Source: Ilyobacter_A sp963675185
GTDB taxonomy: Bacteria > Fusobacteriota > Fusobacteriia > Fusobacteriales > Fusobacteriaceae
Direction: 5' to 3'
Assembly (NCBI GenBank): GCA_963675185.2
Contig: CAXXOH010000003.1
Coordinates: forward strand, 1,550,001 to 1,614,000
DNA length: 64,000 nucleotides
The notes beneath the pieces were generated by a model that was not told the DNA's origin, did not search any database, and saw only the letters and a list, made by a program, of their open reading frames with translations. Numbering within the stretch: the stretch's first letter is position 1; the number at the start of each line of letters is the position of its first letter. This document shows, piece by piece, positions 44,206 to 52,297 of the stretch. Made by a program: the position numbers and the translations under genes.

Positions 44206-45129
44206 ATGGAAAAGGTTTATGATATGGTTATTGTTGGTGGAGGACCAGCTGGGCTTACCGCAGCTATATATGCAGGCAGGGCAAACTTAAAAGTTTTGGT
44301 TATCGAGATTCCAGGTAGGGGGAGTCTTTTGTCTGCCCATAAAATAGACAATTACCCGGGATTTCCAGAAGGGATAACAGGGAAAGAACTCTATGACCTG
44401 AAAAGGAAGCAGGCACAGAGATACGGAGTGGAGATAGAGGAAGGCATATTTTTGGAACTGGATACTTTTGATATCCATAAATTGGTAAAAACAACAAATA
44501 AAAATTATAGGGCTAAGTCTGTTATAATAGCTAGCGGTTGGAACCAAAACTCTTTAGACAAAATCGTCGGAGAGGTAGAGTTTTTAGGGAAAGGGGTTTC
44601 ATACTGTGCTACGTGTGACGGGGCCTTTACAAAAGGACTTTCAGTGAGCCTTTTTGGTCGAGGGGAAGAAGTTGCTAGGGAAGCGTTGTTTTTGACCAGG
44701 TATGCAAAAAATGTTTTGATTTTTACGGAAGAGAATGAATTTCAATGTGATAGGGTGCTTCATGCGTCCTTGACTGAAAACGATAAAATAGAAGTTATAA
44801 CAGGTGCGGTTTTGAAAAAAATAGACGGAAGCAGATACGTCGAGAAAATACTGGTAGAAGAAAAACTAGGTGAAAAGCTATACGATGTGGACTATGTTTT
44901 CCTTTATTTAGGAACGAAAAACAGCCAGGAGTTATTTTCGACATTCGCAAATCTTGACGAACACGGATATATAATAACAAATGATAAGATGGAAACTGGC
45001 ATAGATGGAGTTTACGCTGCTGGTGATGTACGTTCTAAATCTGTAAGACAGGTGACTACTGCTGTTGCAGATGGGACAATAGCTTCGATGGAAGCTATAA
45101 AATATTTGTTGAAAAATGATAAAAATTAA
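44206..45129 (+). CDS. Thioredoxin reductase-like flavoprotein lacking the NADPH motif
   Basis: 307 residues: FAD-binding VGGGPAGLTAAIYAGRA, redox pair in YCATCDGAF, and the C-terminal FAD motif GVYAAGDVRSKSVRQVTTA, as in TrxB. In the second Rossmann domain the pyridine nucleotide motif GxGxxA is GRGEEV, and the HRRxxxR that holds the NADPH 2-phosphate reads FTEENEF. Clostridial ferredoxin-dependent flavin thioredoxin reductases have lost the same motifs, so ferredoxin or another donor may be used here. Behind an ArsR regulator by 20 bases. Start taken at ATG 44206; ATG 44197 is possible. Confidence 0.82.
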   Translation: MEKVYDMVIVGGGPAGLTAAIYAGRANLKVLVIEIPGRGSLLSAHKIDNYPGFPEGITGKELYDLKRKQAQRYGVEIEEGIFLELDTFDIHKLVKTTNKNYRAKSVIIASGWNQNSLDKIVGEVEFLGKGVSYCATCDGAFTKGLSVSLFGRGEEVAREALFLTRYAKNVLIFTEENEFQCDRVLHASLTENDKIEVITGAVLKKIDGSRYVEKILVEEKLGEKLYDVDYVFLYLGTKNSQELFSTFANLDEHGYIITNDKMETGIDGVYAAGDVRSKSVRQVTTAVADGTIASMEAIKYLLKNDKN

Positions 45130-45154
45130 AAGAAGCCCAAGGCTTCTTTTTTAG
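45128..45154. terminator. Terminator between flavoprotein and sigma factor genes
   Basis: AAAAGAAGCC / GGCTTCTTTT with CAA loop, flanked by A and T runs; convergent genes on either side. Confidence 0.85.
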
Positions 45155-45933
45155 TTTCCGTCCATCATTTTCTTTAATTTTTTTATTGAGCTGATCTGTA
45201 TCTGCCTAACCCTTTCCCTTGTTAGGTTCAATTCGCTTCCCAGCTCTTCAAGAGTTTTAATTCTATCTCCGAACAGCCCAAACCTACCTACAAGTACAGA
45301 TTTTTCTCTTACAGGTAGTTTCTGAACCTGTCTTATGAGTTCTCTCACTTCGTATTTCCATAAGATTTCCTCTTCGAAGAAATTTTCATCGGGTATTATT
45401 GAGTGGAGGTCGAAGTTGTCCACGCTAGTATCCTCTAGGGAAACGAAGGAGTATTCAAAAATACGTATGCATTTTTCAACTTCTTTTACCTTTAAATTTA
45501 AGCTTTCTGATATAGTATCTATTGTGGGAGTAGAGTTGTGTGAGGTTTTGTAATTTTGTATGAATTTTTTAATTTTAGACAGGTTGTCATGTACGTAGGC
45601 TGGATAGCGGACAATCCCCTTGGTATTTACTATAAACCTCATTATGGATTGCTTTATCCACCAAGTGGCATAGGTTGAAAAGCGCTTACCCATGTTCGGA
45701 TCGAATTTTTCCGCGGAACGGATAAGGCCTAGCGTGCCCTCTTGGACTATATCTTGCAGTGGCATTCCAAAGTGGGCATATCTTTTCGCTATGCTCACCA
45801 CGAGTCTTAGATTAGAAACGATCAGCTTTTCTTTGGCGTTAGCATCTCCTGCGGAGATTAATTTTGATATTCTGTATTCTTCCTCTTTATTTAAAAGAGG
45901 ATAGTGGCTTATTTCGCTTAGGTATTTTATCAT
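45151..45933 (-). CDS. Sigma-70 family RNA polymerase sigma factor (RpoD-like, short)
   Basis: 260 residues. A short region 1.2 (YLSEISHYPLLNKEEEYRI), complete region 2 (NLRLVVSIAKRYAHFGMPLQDIVQEGTLGLIRSAEKFD, FSTYATWWIKQSI), region 3 and region 4 (LEELGSELNLTRERVRQIQISSIKKLK). It lacks region 1.1 and is too short to be the housekeeping factor, so it is a group 2/3 alternative sigma factor. Start at ATG 45933 is the only suitable one; its ribosome site is weak. Regulon unknown. Confidence 0.9.
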   Translation of the reverse strand: MIKYLSEISHYPLLNKEEEYRISKLISAGDANAKEKLIVSNLRLVVSIAKRYAHFGMPLQDIVQEGTLGLIRSAEKFDPNMGKRFSTYATWWIKQSIMRFIVNTKGIVRYPAYVHDNLSKIKKFIQNYKTSHNSTPTIDTISESLNLKVKEVEKCIRIFEYSFVSLEDTSVDNFDLHSIIPDENFFEEEILWKYEVRELIRQVQKLPVREKSVLVGRFGLFGDRIKTLEELGSELNLTRERVRQIQISSIKKLKKMMDGN

Positions 45934-46308
45934 GGCTATTCTGAGTTAAAACCCAGTTTCACCCCCGTTTCATGGTTTTTTATATTATATCTAAAAGCTG
46001 TGAAAATCCTCTTTTGGTTTTTTAAAAAATAAATATTATAATAGGGAGTAGCAAAAATATTTGAATCGAAAGCAGGTTCCCTGTACCTGTTTTAAAGAAT
46101 AGTATGGCTAAAGTTTGTGTAGAACTGCTATTAGCTAAGGTTTTTTTCTGGATTTCGGTAGCAGTATAAATTAAGCAGTAAATTGGATATTGTGAAATGA
46201 AAATATTTACTTAAGGTTTTGTTTAGGGGTGGAACTGCAAAATTTCCATGGAATTTTTTATGGAATTATGGTACACTTTAACGTACATAAACAAAGGAGA
46301 AGAGCTGG
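45934..46308. other. Divergent intergenic region between sigma factor gene and ruvC
   Basis: No gene seen. A weak hairpin (CAGGT / ACCTG near 46073-46090) and a TGGAATT repeat before ruvC (46244-46268) are the only structures noted. Promoters for both directions must be here but do not match consensus clearly. Confidence 0.35.
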
Positions 46309-46881
46309 ATGAGAGTTATTGGAATAGACCCAGGAACGGCAATTGTCGGCTATGGGGTGTTAGACTACAAAAATGGTAGGTATACCGTTGTAGACTATGG
46401 GTGCATATACACCGAAACTGGTCTACAGCTCTCGAAAAGGCTTAAAAAAATATATGACGACCTCTTGGTACTTTTGGAAAAGTATAAGCCGGACTATATG
46501 GCGGTGGAAGAGCTCTACTATTTTAAAAACAATAAAACGGTCATTTCTGTAGGACAGGCAAGGGGAGTGATTGTTCTTTGTGGAGAAAAGCTTGGGGTAA
46601 AGATAGGGGACTATACTCCACTACAAGTGAAGATGGGGATAACTGGTTACGGAAGGGCTACAAAAATCCAGGTTCAAACTATGGTAAAGAAGGTTTTGAA
46701 TATGGAGAGTATTCCTAAGCCGGACGACGCTGCAGATGCACTGGCTATAGCAGTAACCCATATAAACACAATTTTAGGTGGAGGGAAAAAAGACAAAAGT
46801 CTGGATATAAAAGAGGTTAATTCGATAAGTAAGGGTAAGATAAGTGCTAAAGAGTTCAGAAAACTTTTGAATATTGAGTAA
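46309..46881 (+). CDS. ruvC: Holliday junction resolvase RuvC
   Basis: 190 residues of the RNase H-like resolvase: catalytic acids in VIGIDPGTA, VEELYYFKN, and the PDDAADALAIAV end; also QARGVI and YTPLQVKMGITGYGRA. Slightly long at the C-terminus (about 25 charged extra residues). AAAGGAGAAGAG before the ATG. The giant kinase follows 15 bases downstream. Confidence 0.96.
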   Translation: MRVIGIDPGTAIVGYGVLDYKNGRYTVVDYGCIYTETGLQLSKRLKKIYDDLLVLLEKYKPDYMAVEELYYFKNNKTVISVGQARGVIVLCGEKLGVKIGDYTPLQVKMGITGYGRATKIQVQTMVKKVLNMESIPKPDDAADALAIAVTHINTILGGGKKDKSLDIKEVNSISKGKISAKEFRKLLNIE

Positions 46882-46896
46882 GGAACGGTGAGTGCT

Positions 46897-49800
46897 GTGA
46901 GATTGAGGGATTTAAGTATAAAAATAAAGCTGATGTTTATATTTTTAACCTTATTAGTAGTTCTTCTCATAGCGAACAATATATTACTTTTCAACTACTT
47001 GAAAAGTGAGATGAACGCCTTTATAAAAAAGTCTAAAAATGAGTTAAGCATAAACAAGAGCTACGACTTGTTAAAATATGACAGGCTCACAGCGGACTCC
47101 TTTTCTTTTTTTTATGAGATTTTAGAGGGTCAGCTGGAGTTAATCTTTTCAAACCGTGAATTTTTGGGAGAACTACAAAAAGGAAATTTTGATGTAAGTG
47201 ATCTTTCGGAGTTCCGTGGGTTCAAAGATATAAAGGATGACATTTACTACTTTGCCAAAGGAAATGCGAAGTTTGTAACTTTGGATTATATAAATAGCCA
47301 GAAATCCGATAGCATTTTTAGATCCGGAATAAGGGATGAGTTGAAAAAAGTATACAGTTTAAATGGGGTAGTAAACCGACTCATAGGTTATAATGGTAAA
47401 ATTTACTATGAAATTTTTAAACCTATAGAGCTTGGAAATGGGAAAAAATATCTATTCTATGCCCTTTGTGAATTTGGAGAAGAGTTTATTGATAAAATAT
47501 CTAAAATCACCCAAAGAGGACTATCCATTTACGGCGAAGGGAATTTGATTTACTCTACAGTGGATAAATTCTCAAGTAAGGATATGAACAAGCAAAATGT
47601 ATACGAGAAAATTCTATCTGGAAGCAGTCTATACTACGAGAAGTTGAATATAGATCAGGAAAAGTATGAGGTCGTATATTTTCCAATAAGAAACTATATT
47701 GGAGAAAAAATAGGCATGATAGCAGTTACAAATAATGAATACTTTTTTGAAAAACTTTTGGATAAAATCGACGTATCTGAAAGAAGCTTTTTTGTGAACA
47801 TGGGATTCAGCTTGGTGGTAGCTTCTCTTATGGTATTCTTTCTTGGATTTTTAGCGATAACAGTATTGGCATCCTATATGTCTAAACCTTTAAAAAGTAT
47901 AGGTGAGACGGTAGAGGATATCTTAAATGGAAACCTTGACAAAATGGTAGAGGTGGAGAGTCAAGATGAATTCGGAATCTTGGGAAACAAGATAAATGAG
48001 ATGACGGCAAACCTAAAGCTTATAGAAAACATGAAGAATGAGTTCCTTGCTAGAAATACGGCCGAATTAATGTCTCCGCTTAACGGGATAATAGAGATAT
48101 CGGAGTCGTTAGAAGAAGAGAGTTTTGGAAGGTTAAACAAACTACAGAAAAGAAATCTCAAAATAATAATAAAAAGCGGCAAAACTCTGCTGGCTATAAT
48201 CGACAAAATGATGGACTTTTCAAGCCTTAGGAAGGAAAATGATCCACTTAAGATAGAACCGGTAAATGCAAGCAAGGTTGTAGACGAGGTAGTACTCAGC
48301 TTGAGCCACTTTTTGAAGAACAGAGATGTCGTACTAGTAAACAACGTTCCGGAACAGTTCCCGCTTGTCAAAGCTGACAGAAAGGAACTCTTCCATATAC
48401 TCAACAACCTTGTAGAGAATGCCATAAAGTTTACAAAGAGCGGCAGCATATTAGTAAGCGGCAAGATAAAGGGAGATATGGTCGAAATAAGCGTAGAAGA
48501 CACGGGGGTTGGAATCCCTACCAAGGATTTCGAAAGAATCTTCAAGTCATTTGAGCAGGTGGGAATATCCAAGGAGAGCGAGCTAGGGGGTACCGGGCTA
48601 GGCTTGGCTATAACCAAAAAACTTGTAGAGATGCATGGAGGGAAGATCTGGGTAGAGTCTGAGCTTGGAAAGGGAAGCCAATTTGGATTTATGCTTGAAA
48701 TGGCAGAAGAAGAAAACTTGGATGAAGAGTTTAATTGGAACCTGGAAAAAGACCTCGTTAAATACGATAAAGGGAATAAAAAGCACAATATACTTGTAGT
48801 AGATGATGACTTTATAACCCTGCAGGTAGCCCTTAACCACTTGTCTAATCTAGACTGCAACGTAATCGTAGCTAAAACCGCAGAAGAGACTTATGACATC
48901 TTAAACAAGCGTAAAATTGACCTCATGATACTGGATATCATGCTCAAAAAGACAACCGGCTATGATATTGCAAAAAAAGTGAGGGAAAAATATTCAATTT
49001 TTGATCTACCTATAATAATGCTTACAACAAAGACCAACAAGGAAAGCTTGGTAAAAGGTTTTGAAAACGGCATAAATGAGTATCTGACAAAGCCGGTTCA
49101 AAAAATTGAACTCACAGTAAGGATAAACTCCTTATTGAAATTAAAAGAATCCGTAAATGAAGTGGTGGAAGCCAATAAGAGATACATCAAGGAAAAAGAA
49201 GAGCGTATACTGGCGGAAAATTTAAGGGCACTACATACAGAACTGACATCTACCTTAAGTACTGATAAGGTGATAAAAATACTCTTTTCGAAGATAAAGT
49301 ACCTGTTTGAATATGATAAAGCACAGGTAATTATAAAGAATGGGAAGGGGTACAAGATAATCTTCCAGGACGGGTATAATCAGAAAAGTGAAGCCATACT
49401 TAAGGAAAAAGAGCTTCTAAACGGTGTCATGGCCAGGAAAAAAGCGATCACCCTTAACAAGTTCAGGTGCAGCAGATACTTTACAGACGATATAAATTCA
49501 GCATTGATGCTACCTATACTCGCCTCTGAAAAATATGAGTATCTTTTGATATTGAAGAGTGTCAATGAGGGATTTTTTGATAGCATGGACAAAGGGAAGA
49601 TAGATTCATTCTTGTACCAGGCGAGCATAGCTATAAAAAATGCAAACCTCTATGAGGGGCTCAGGGAGAAAAGAGAAAAGATACAGAATATGTTCAACAA
49701 GTTAAAGTCCATAGAGAAAATGACGTCTGTAATGTACAACGAGAATGAAAAGGAAAAGGCTATATACTACATACTTTTGATACTTGTAAACAAGCTGGAT

Positions 49801-50892
49801 CTGGATTTCAAGGAGTGTTACTTCTTAGAGTACGATGAGTCCAGTGAGATTTTGGAGTGCAAAAATTCTTATATAGATTTTAAAAATTTAACTGAAAAAG
49901 AGATAGAGCAGTTTGAGCTTGCAGCTGATATGATAAAGATTAAGCTGTCAGAAAACCCTATAGCAAAAAGCGCGATTATGGAGGGCAAGAAGTACTACTC
50001 AGTCAAGACTTTTTCCTACTACTCCACCGAAGAATTTTTTAACAGGTTTAAAAACACAACAGTAATCCCGATTTCATACGAGGAAAACAAATACGGAATA
50101 CTGCTTTTAGAGCAAATTGGGGACTCTGTTTTGGATGAAGAAGCCAGAGAAATGTTGGATATGTTTAGGTCCAACCTTTCCATATACCTGCAAAATAAGT
50201 TCTTGGAGAAAAAAGAGCTAGAGTACGAGAAAGTGAAGACGGTTAGTTATTTTTCTAAATCCATAGTTCATGAGCTGAGGACTCCTTTGTCAACAATAAA
50301 GGGGTTTGCAAGTATTGCTAGGGGCAAGCTGGCGGATGACAAAAAGCTGGCCAGATATATGGACGGAGTTATAAAAGAAGCTGACAGAGTTATAGACATG
50401 GTGTCGGAGGTTACGGATTACGTCGATCAAAATGAATCGAGCTATGTATTCAAAGAGACGCTGGTAGTTAGCATAATCGACAGTATCCTAGTTGAGTTCA
50501 AAGACAGTATGGATATGAGCGGTATAGACATCTACATTAATGTGCCTTCAGAATTAAAGATTTACATGGCCGGTGAGAAGCTACAAAAAGCACTGCATCA
50601 TATAGTCAAGAACTCAATTGAAAACTACGATTACATGAAGTCGAAGAAGTACATAAGCTTTGACTTTATAGACAGAGGGAAGTATTATGAACTGGATATA
50701 TCGGATAATGGTATAGGGATACCACACGATGAAATAACACGCATATTTGAACCACTTGTGACCTCTAAACTCCACGGAACAGGACTTGGGCTTACAATAG
50801 CAAAGGGGATAATTGAAAAACACAAGTGGCAGATTGAAATTGAATCTGAACTAGAAAGGTGGACCAAGGTCATAATAAAGATTCCTAAATAA
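46897..50892 (+). CDS. Giant membrane hybrid kinase: HK(His lost)-REC-GAF-GAF-HK
   Basis: 1331 residues. Membrane helices at about 10-30 and 300-325 bracket a sensor region; HAMP (about 325-380); a first kinase core whose H box reads NTAELMSPLNGI, with Ala389 where the phospho-His should be, but with intact ATP motifs (LNNLVENAIKF, DTGVGIP, GTGLGLAITKK); a receiver with phospho-acceptor Asp680 (LMILDIML); two GAF-like regions (about 770-910 and 950-1090); and a second kinase core with phospho-His1125 (SIVHELRTPLS) and GTGLGLTIAKG. GTG 46897 is preferred; GTG 46888 is possible. No output regulator is adjacent. Confidence 0.85.
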   Translation: MRLRDLSIKIKLMFIFLTLLVVLLIANNILLFNYLKSEMNAFIKKSKNELSINKSYDLLKYDRLTADSFSFFYEILEGQLELIFSNREFLGELQKGNFDVSDLSEFRGFKDIKDDIYYFAKGNAKFVTLDYINSQKSDSIFRSGIRDELKKVYSLNGVVNRLIGYNGKIYYEIFKPIELGNGKKYLFYALCEFGEEFIDKISKITQRGLSIYGEGNLIYSTVDKFSSKDMNKQNVYEKILSGSSLYYEKLNIDQEKYEVVYFPIRNYIGEKIGMIAVTNNEYFFEKLLDKIDVSERSFFVNMGFSLVVASLMVFFLGFLAITVLASYMSKPLKSIGETVEDILNGNLDKMVEVESQDEFGILGNKINEMTANLKLIENMKNEFLARNTAELMSPLNGIIEISESLEEESFGRLNKLQKRNLKIIIKSGKTLLAIIDKMMDFSSLRKENDPLKIEPVNASKVVDEVVLSLSHFLKNRDVVLVNNVPEQFPLVKADRKELFHILNNLVENAIKFTKSGSILVSGKIKGDMVEISVEDTGVGIPTKDFERIFKSFEQVGISKESELGGTGLGLAITKKLVEMHGGKIWVESELGKGSQFGFMLEMAEEENLDEEFNWNLEKDLVKYDKGNKKHNILVVDDDFITLQVALNHLSNLDCNVIVAKTAEETYDILNKRKIDLMILDIMLKKTTGYDIAKKVREKYSIFDLPIIMLTTKTNKESLVKGFENGINEYLTKPVQKIELTVRINSLLKLKESVNEVVEANKRYIKEKEERILAENLRALHTELTSTLSTDKVIKILFSKIKYLFEYDKAQVIIKNGKGYKIIFQDGYNQKSEAILKEKELLNGVMARKKAITLNKFRCSRYFTDDINSALMLPILASEKYEYLLILKSVNEGFFDSMDKGKIDSFLYQASIAIKNANLYEGLREKREKIQNMFNKLKSIEKMTSVMYNENEKEKAIYYILLILVNKLDLDFKECYFLEYDESSEILECKNSYIDFKNLTEKEIEQFELAADMIKIKLSENPIAKSAIMEGKKYYSVKTFSYYSTEEFFNRFKNTTVIPISYEENKYGILLLEQIGDSVLDEEAREMLDMFRSNLSIYLQNKFLEKKELEYEKVKTVSYFSKSIVHELRTPLSTIKGFASIARGKLADDKKLARYMDGVIKEADRVIDMVSEVTDYVDQNESSYVFKETLVVSIIDSILVEFKDSMDMSGIDIYINVPSELKIYMAGEKLQKALHHIVKNSIENYDYMKSKKYISFDFIDRGKYYELDISDNGIGIPHDEITRIFEPLVTSKLHGTGLGLTIAKGIIEKHKWQIEIESELERWTKVIIKIPK

Positions 50893-50915
50893 AAGTAGAG
50901 AAAAGGAGCAAATAG

Positions 50916-51374
50916 ATGAACATAGTTTTACTTAACCCTGAAATACCTTATAACACTGGAAATATTGGCAGGACCTGTGTGCTTACTAACACATCTCTGC
51001 ATATAATAAGGCCGTTCAATTTTTCGTTGGATGAAAAGAGTGTAAAAAGGGCGGGTTTGGATTATTGGCATTTGGTAGACCTACACATACATGATTCTTT
51101 AGAGGGTCTCATGGAAAAACATCAGGGGTCTAAATTCTATTTTGCCACCACAAAAACGGATAGGAGATATAGTGATATAAAATACGGGAAAAATGACTTC
51201 ATAGTCTTTGGCCCTGAATCAAGGGGGATACCTGAAGAAGTATTAGAAGAAAATTCTGATACTTGCATAAAGATCCCCATGATTAAGATGGCTAGGTCTT
51301 TGAATTTATCAAATTCTGCAGCGATAATATTATATGAGGCGATGAGGCAACTAGACTTCGATTTTGGAGAATGA
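50916..51374 (+). CDS. trmL: tRNA (cytidine/uridine-34-2'-O)-methyltransferase
   Basis: 152 residues, minimal SPOUT fold: NIVLLNPEIPYNTGNIGRTC, GPESRGIPEE and IKMARSLNLSNSAAIILYEAM make the knotted SAM site. Methylates the wobble nucleotide of tRNA-Leu isoacceptors. GGAG before the ATG. Its stop precedes the next start by four bases. Confidence 0.95.
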   Translation: MNIVLLNPEIPYNTGNIGRTCVLTNTSLHIIRPFNFSLDEKSVKRAGLDYWHLVDLHIHDSLEGLMEKHQGSKFYFATTKTDRRYSDIKYGKNDFIVFGPESRGIPEEVLEENSDTCIKIPMIKMARSLNLSNSAAIILYEAMRQLDFDFGE

Positions 51375-51378
51375 GCTT

Positions 51379-51876
51379 ATGAAATTTAAATATTTAATAT
51401 TAATTTTGCCTTTGCTTCTAGTGGCCTCCTTGTATTATCTCTTTCCTTTAAAGTATCAAAATGAGGTGCAAGATGCCTCTGATAAATTTAAAGTTGACAA
51501 GAAACTGATATTTGCTATAATTAAAATTGAAAGCAACTTCGAAAAAAATGCAATTTCCAGTAAGGGAGCCATCGGGCTTATGCAGGTGATGCCTAGTACA
51601 GCAGACTGGATAATTAAAAAAAATGATAAGTTACCAGAGGAATACGATCTCTTTAATCCTGCCCATAATATAGAGGTGGGTGTCATGTATTTAAGGTACC
51701 TACTAGATAAGTACGATGGAGATGTACAAAAGGCCTTAATAGCCTATAATGCCGGCCCTACCAGATTGAAAGACGGGTCCTGGGAAGACATAGAGGAGAC
51801 TAAAAATTATCTTAAAAAGTACAGTATTGTCAGCAGAGGTTATAGCATGGTATTCCTGATAAGGAGAGTATTATGA
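51379..51876 (+). CDS. Membrane-bound lytic transglycosylase (SLT domain)
   Basis: 165 residues: N-terminal membrane anchor (about 4-22), then an SLT lysozyme-like domain with catalytic Glu in IKIESNFEKNAIS, KGAIGLMQVMPSTA, NIEVGVMYLRYLLDKY and ALIAYNAGP. Cleaves peptidoglycan glycan chains. ATG 51379 follows GGAG; a TTG at 51364 lies upstream. Overlaps the next gene by four bases (ATGA). Confidence 0.9.
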   Translation: MKFKYLILILPLLLVASLYYLFPLKYQNEVQDASDKFKVDKKLIFAIIKIESNFEKNAISSKGAIGLMQVMPSTADWIIKKNDKLPEEYDLFNPAHNIEVGVMYLRYLLDKYDGDVQKALIAYNAGPTRLKDGSWEDIEETKNYLKKYSIVSRGYSMVFLIRRVL

Positions 51877-52115
51877 GCAGTAGGGTAGCGACTATGACTA
51901 TTTTTATAGAGGAAAAAGAAAACGTGTCCAGGGTGAACGATATACTGAACGATTATTCTGATATAATAATCGGAAGAATGGGCATACCCTATAGGGGAAA
52001 AAGTGTTTCTGTTATAGTCTTGATACTAGACACCGATACAGATATTCTAGGTGCGCTTTCCGGGAAAATCGGAGGTCTGAAAGGGATATCTGTTAAGACG
52101 GTTATGAAAAAATAG
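51873..52115 (+). CDS. TM1266-family [FeFe]-hydrogenase system putative regulator
   Basis: 80 residues with an ACT/NikR-like ferredoxin fold: TMTIFIEEKENVSRVNDILNDYSDIIIGRMGIPYRGK, ending VIVLILDTDTDILGALSGKIGGLKGISVKT. This small family is regularly found next to hydE/F/G genes, matching hydG just downstream; a regulatory role is presumed from context and fold. Start overlaps the transglycosylase stop. Confidence 0.85.
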   Translation: MSSRVATMTIFIEEKENVSRVNDILNDYSDIIIGRMGIPYRGKSVSVIVLILDTDTDILGALSGKIGGLKGISVKTVMKK

Positions 52116-52132
52116 CCCAAGGCTGTTTTTGC
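52106..52132 (+). terminator. Short terminator after the TM1266-like gene
   Basis: AGCC CAA GGCT with an A run before and GTTTTTG after; overlaps the stop codon. Confidence 0.6.
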
Positions 52133-52140
52133 GGTTTAAC

Positions 52141-52297
52141 TATAATTTAGTATCCTAATTACAAGGTGTAATCTGAGTAAAAGGGAGAGATATTTAGCCA
52201 ATTTAATTCTTAGAAGATGAAAGTTATTTTTTTCACTATTTCTAATGGATTGGTTTCTTTCTCCCGTCGGGAGATTTTTTATTTTAAGGAGGAATTT
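52141..52297 (+). promoter_or_regulatory. hydG leader with terminator and candidate antiterminator
   Basis: TATAAT at 52141 may be a -10 box. A terminator TCTCCC-GTC-GGGAGA with TTTTTTATTTT (52260-52285) lies just before the hydG ribosome site. An upstream GGGAGAGA (52183-52190) can pair with the left arm (52258-52265) and would then prevent the terminator. No known riboswitch core was recognised. Confidence 0.5.

Noticed and set aside
47961..48860. Minus-strand open frame of 299 codons
   Set aside because: Lies opposite the kinase ATPase and receiver domains; its composition (Ser/Phe-rich) is that of an antisense shadow.
52217..52297. 27-residue N-terminal extension of HydG from ATG 52217
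   Set aside because: It crosses the hairpin and T-tract of the leader and lacks a ribosome site; the family start matches ATG 52298.
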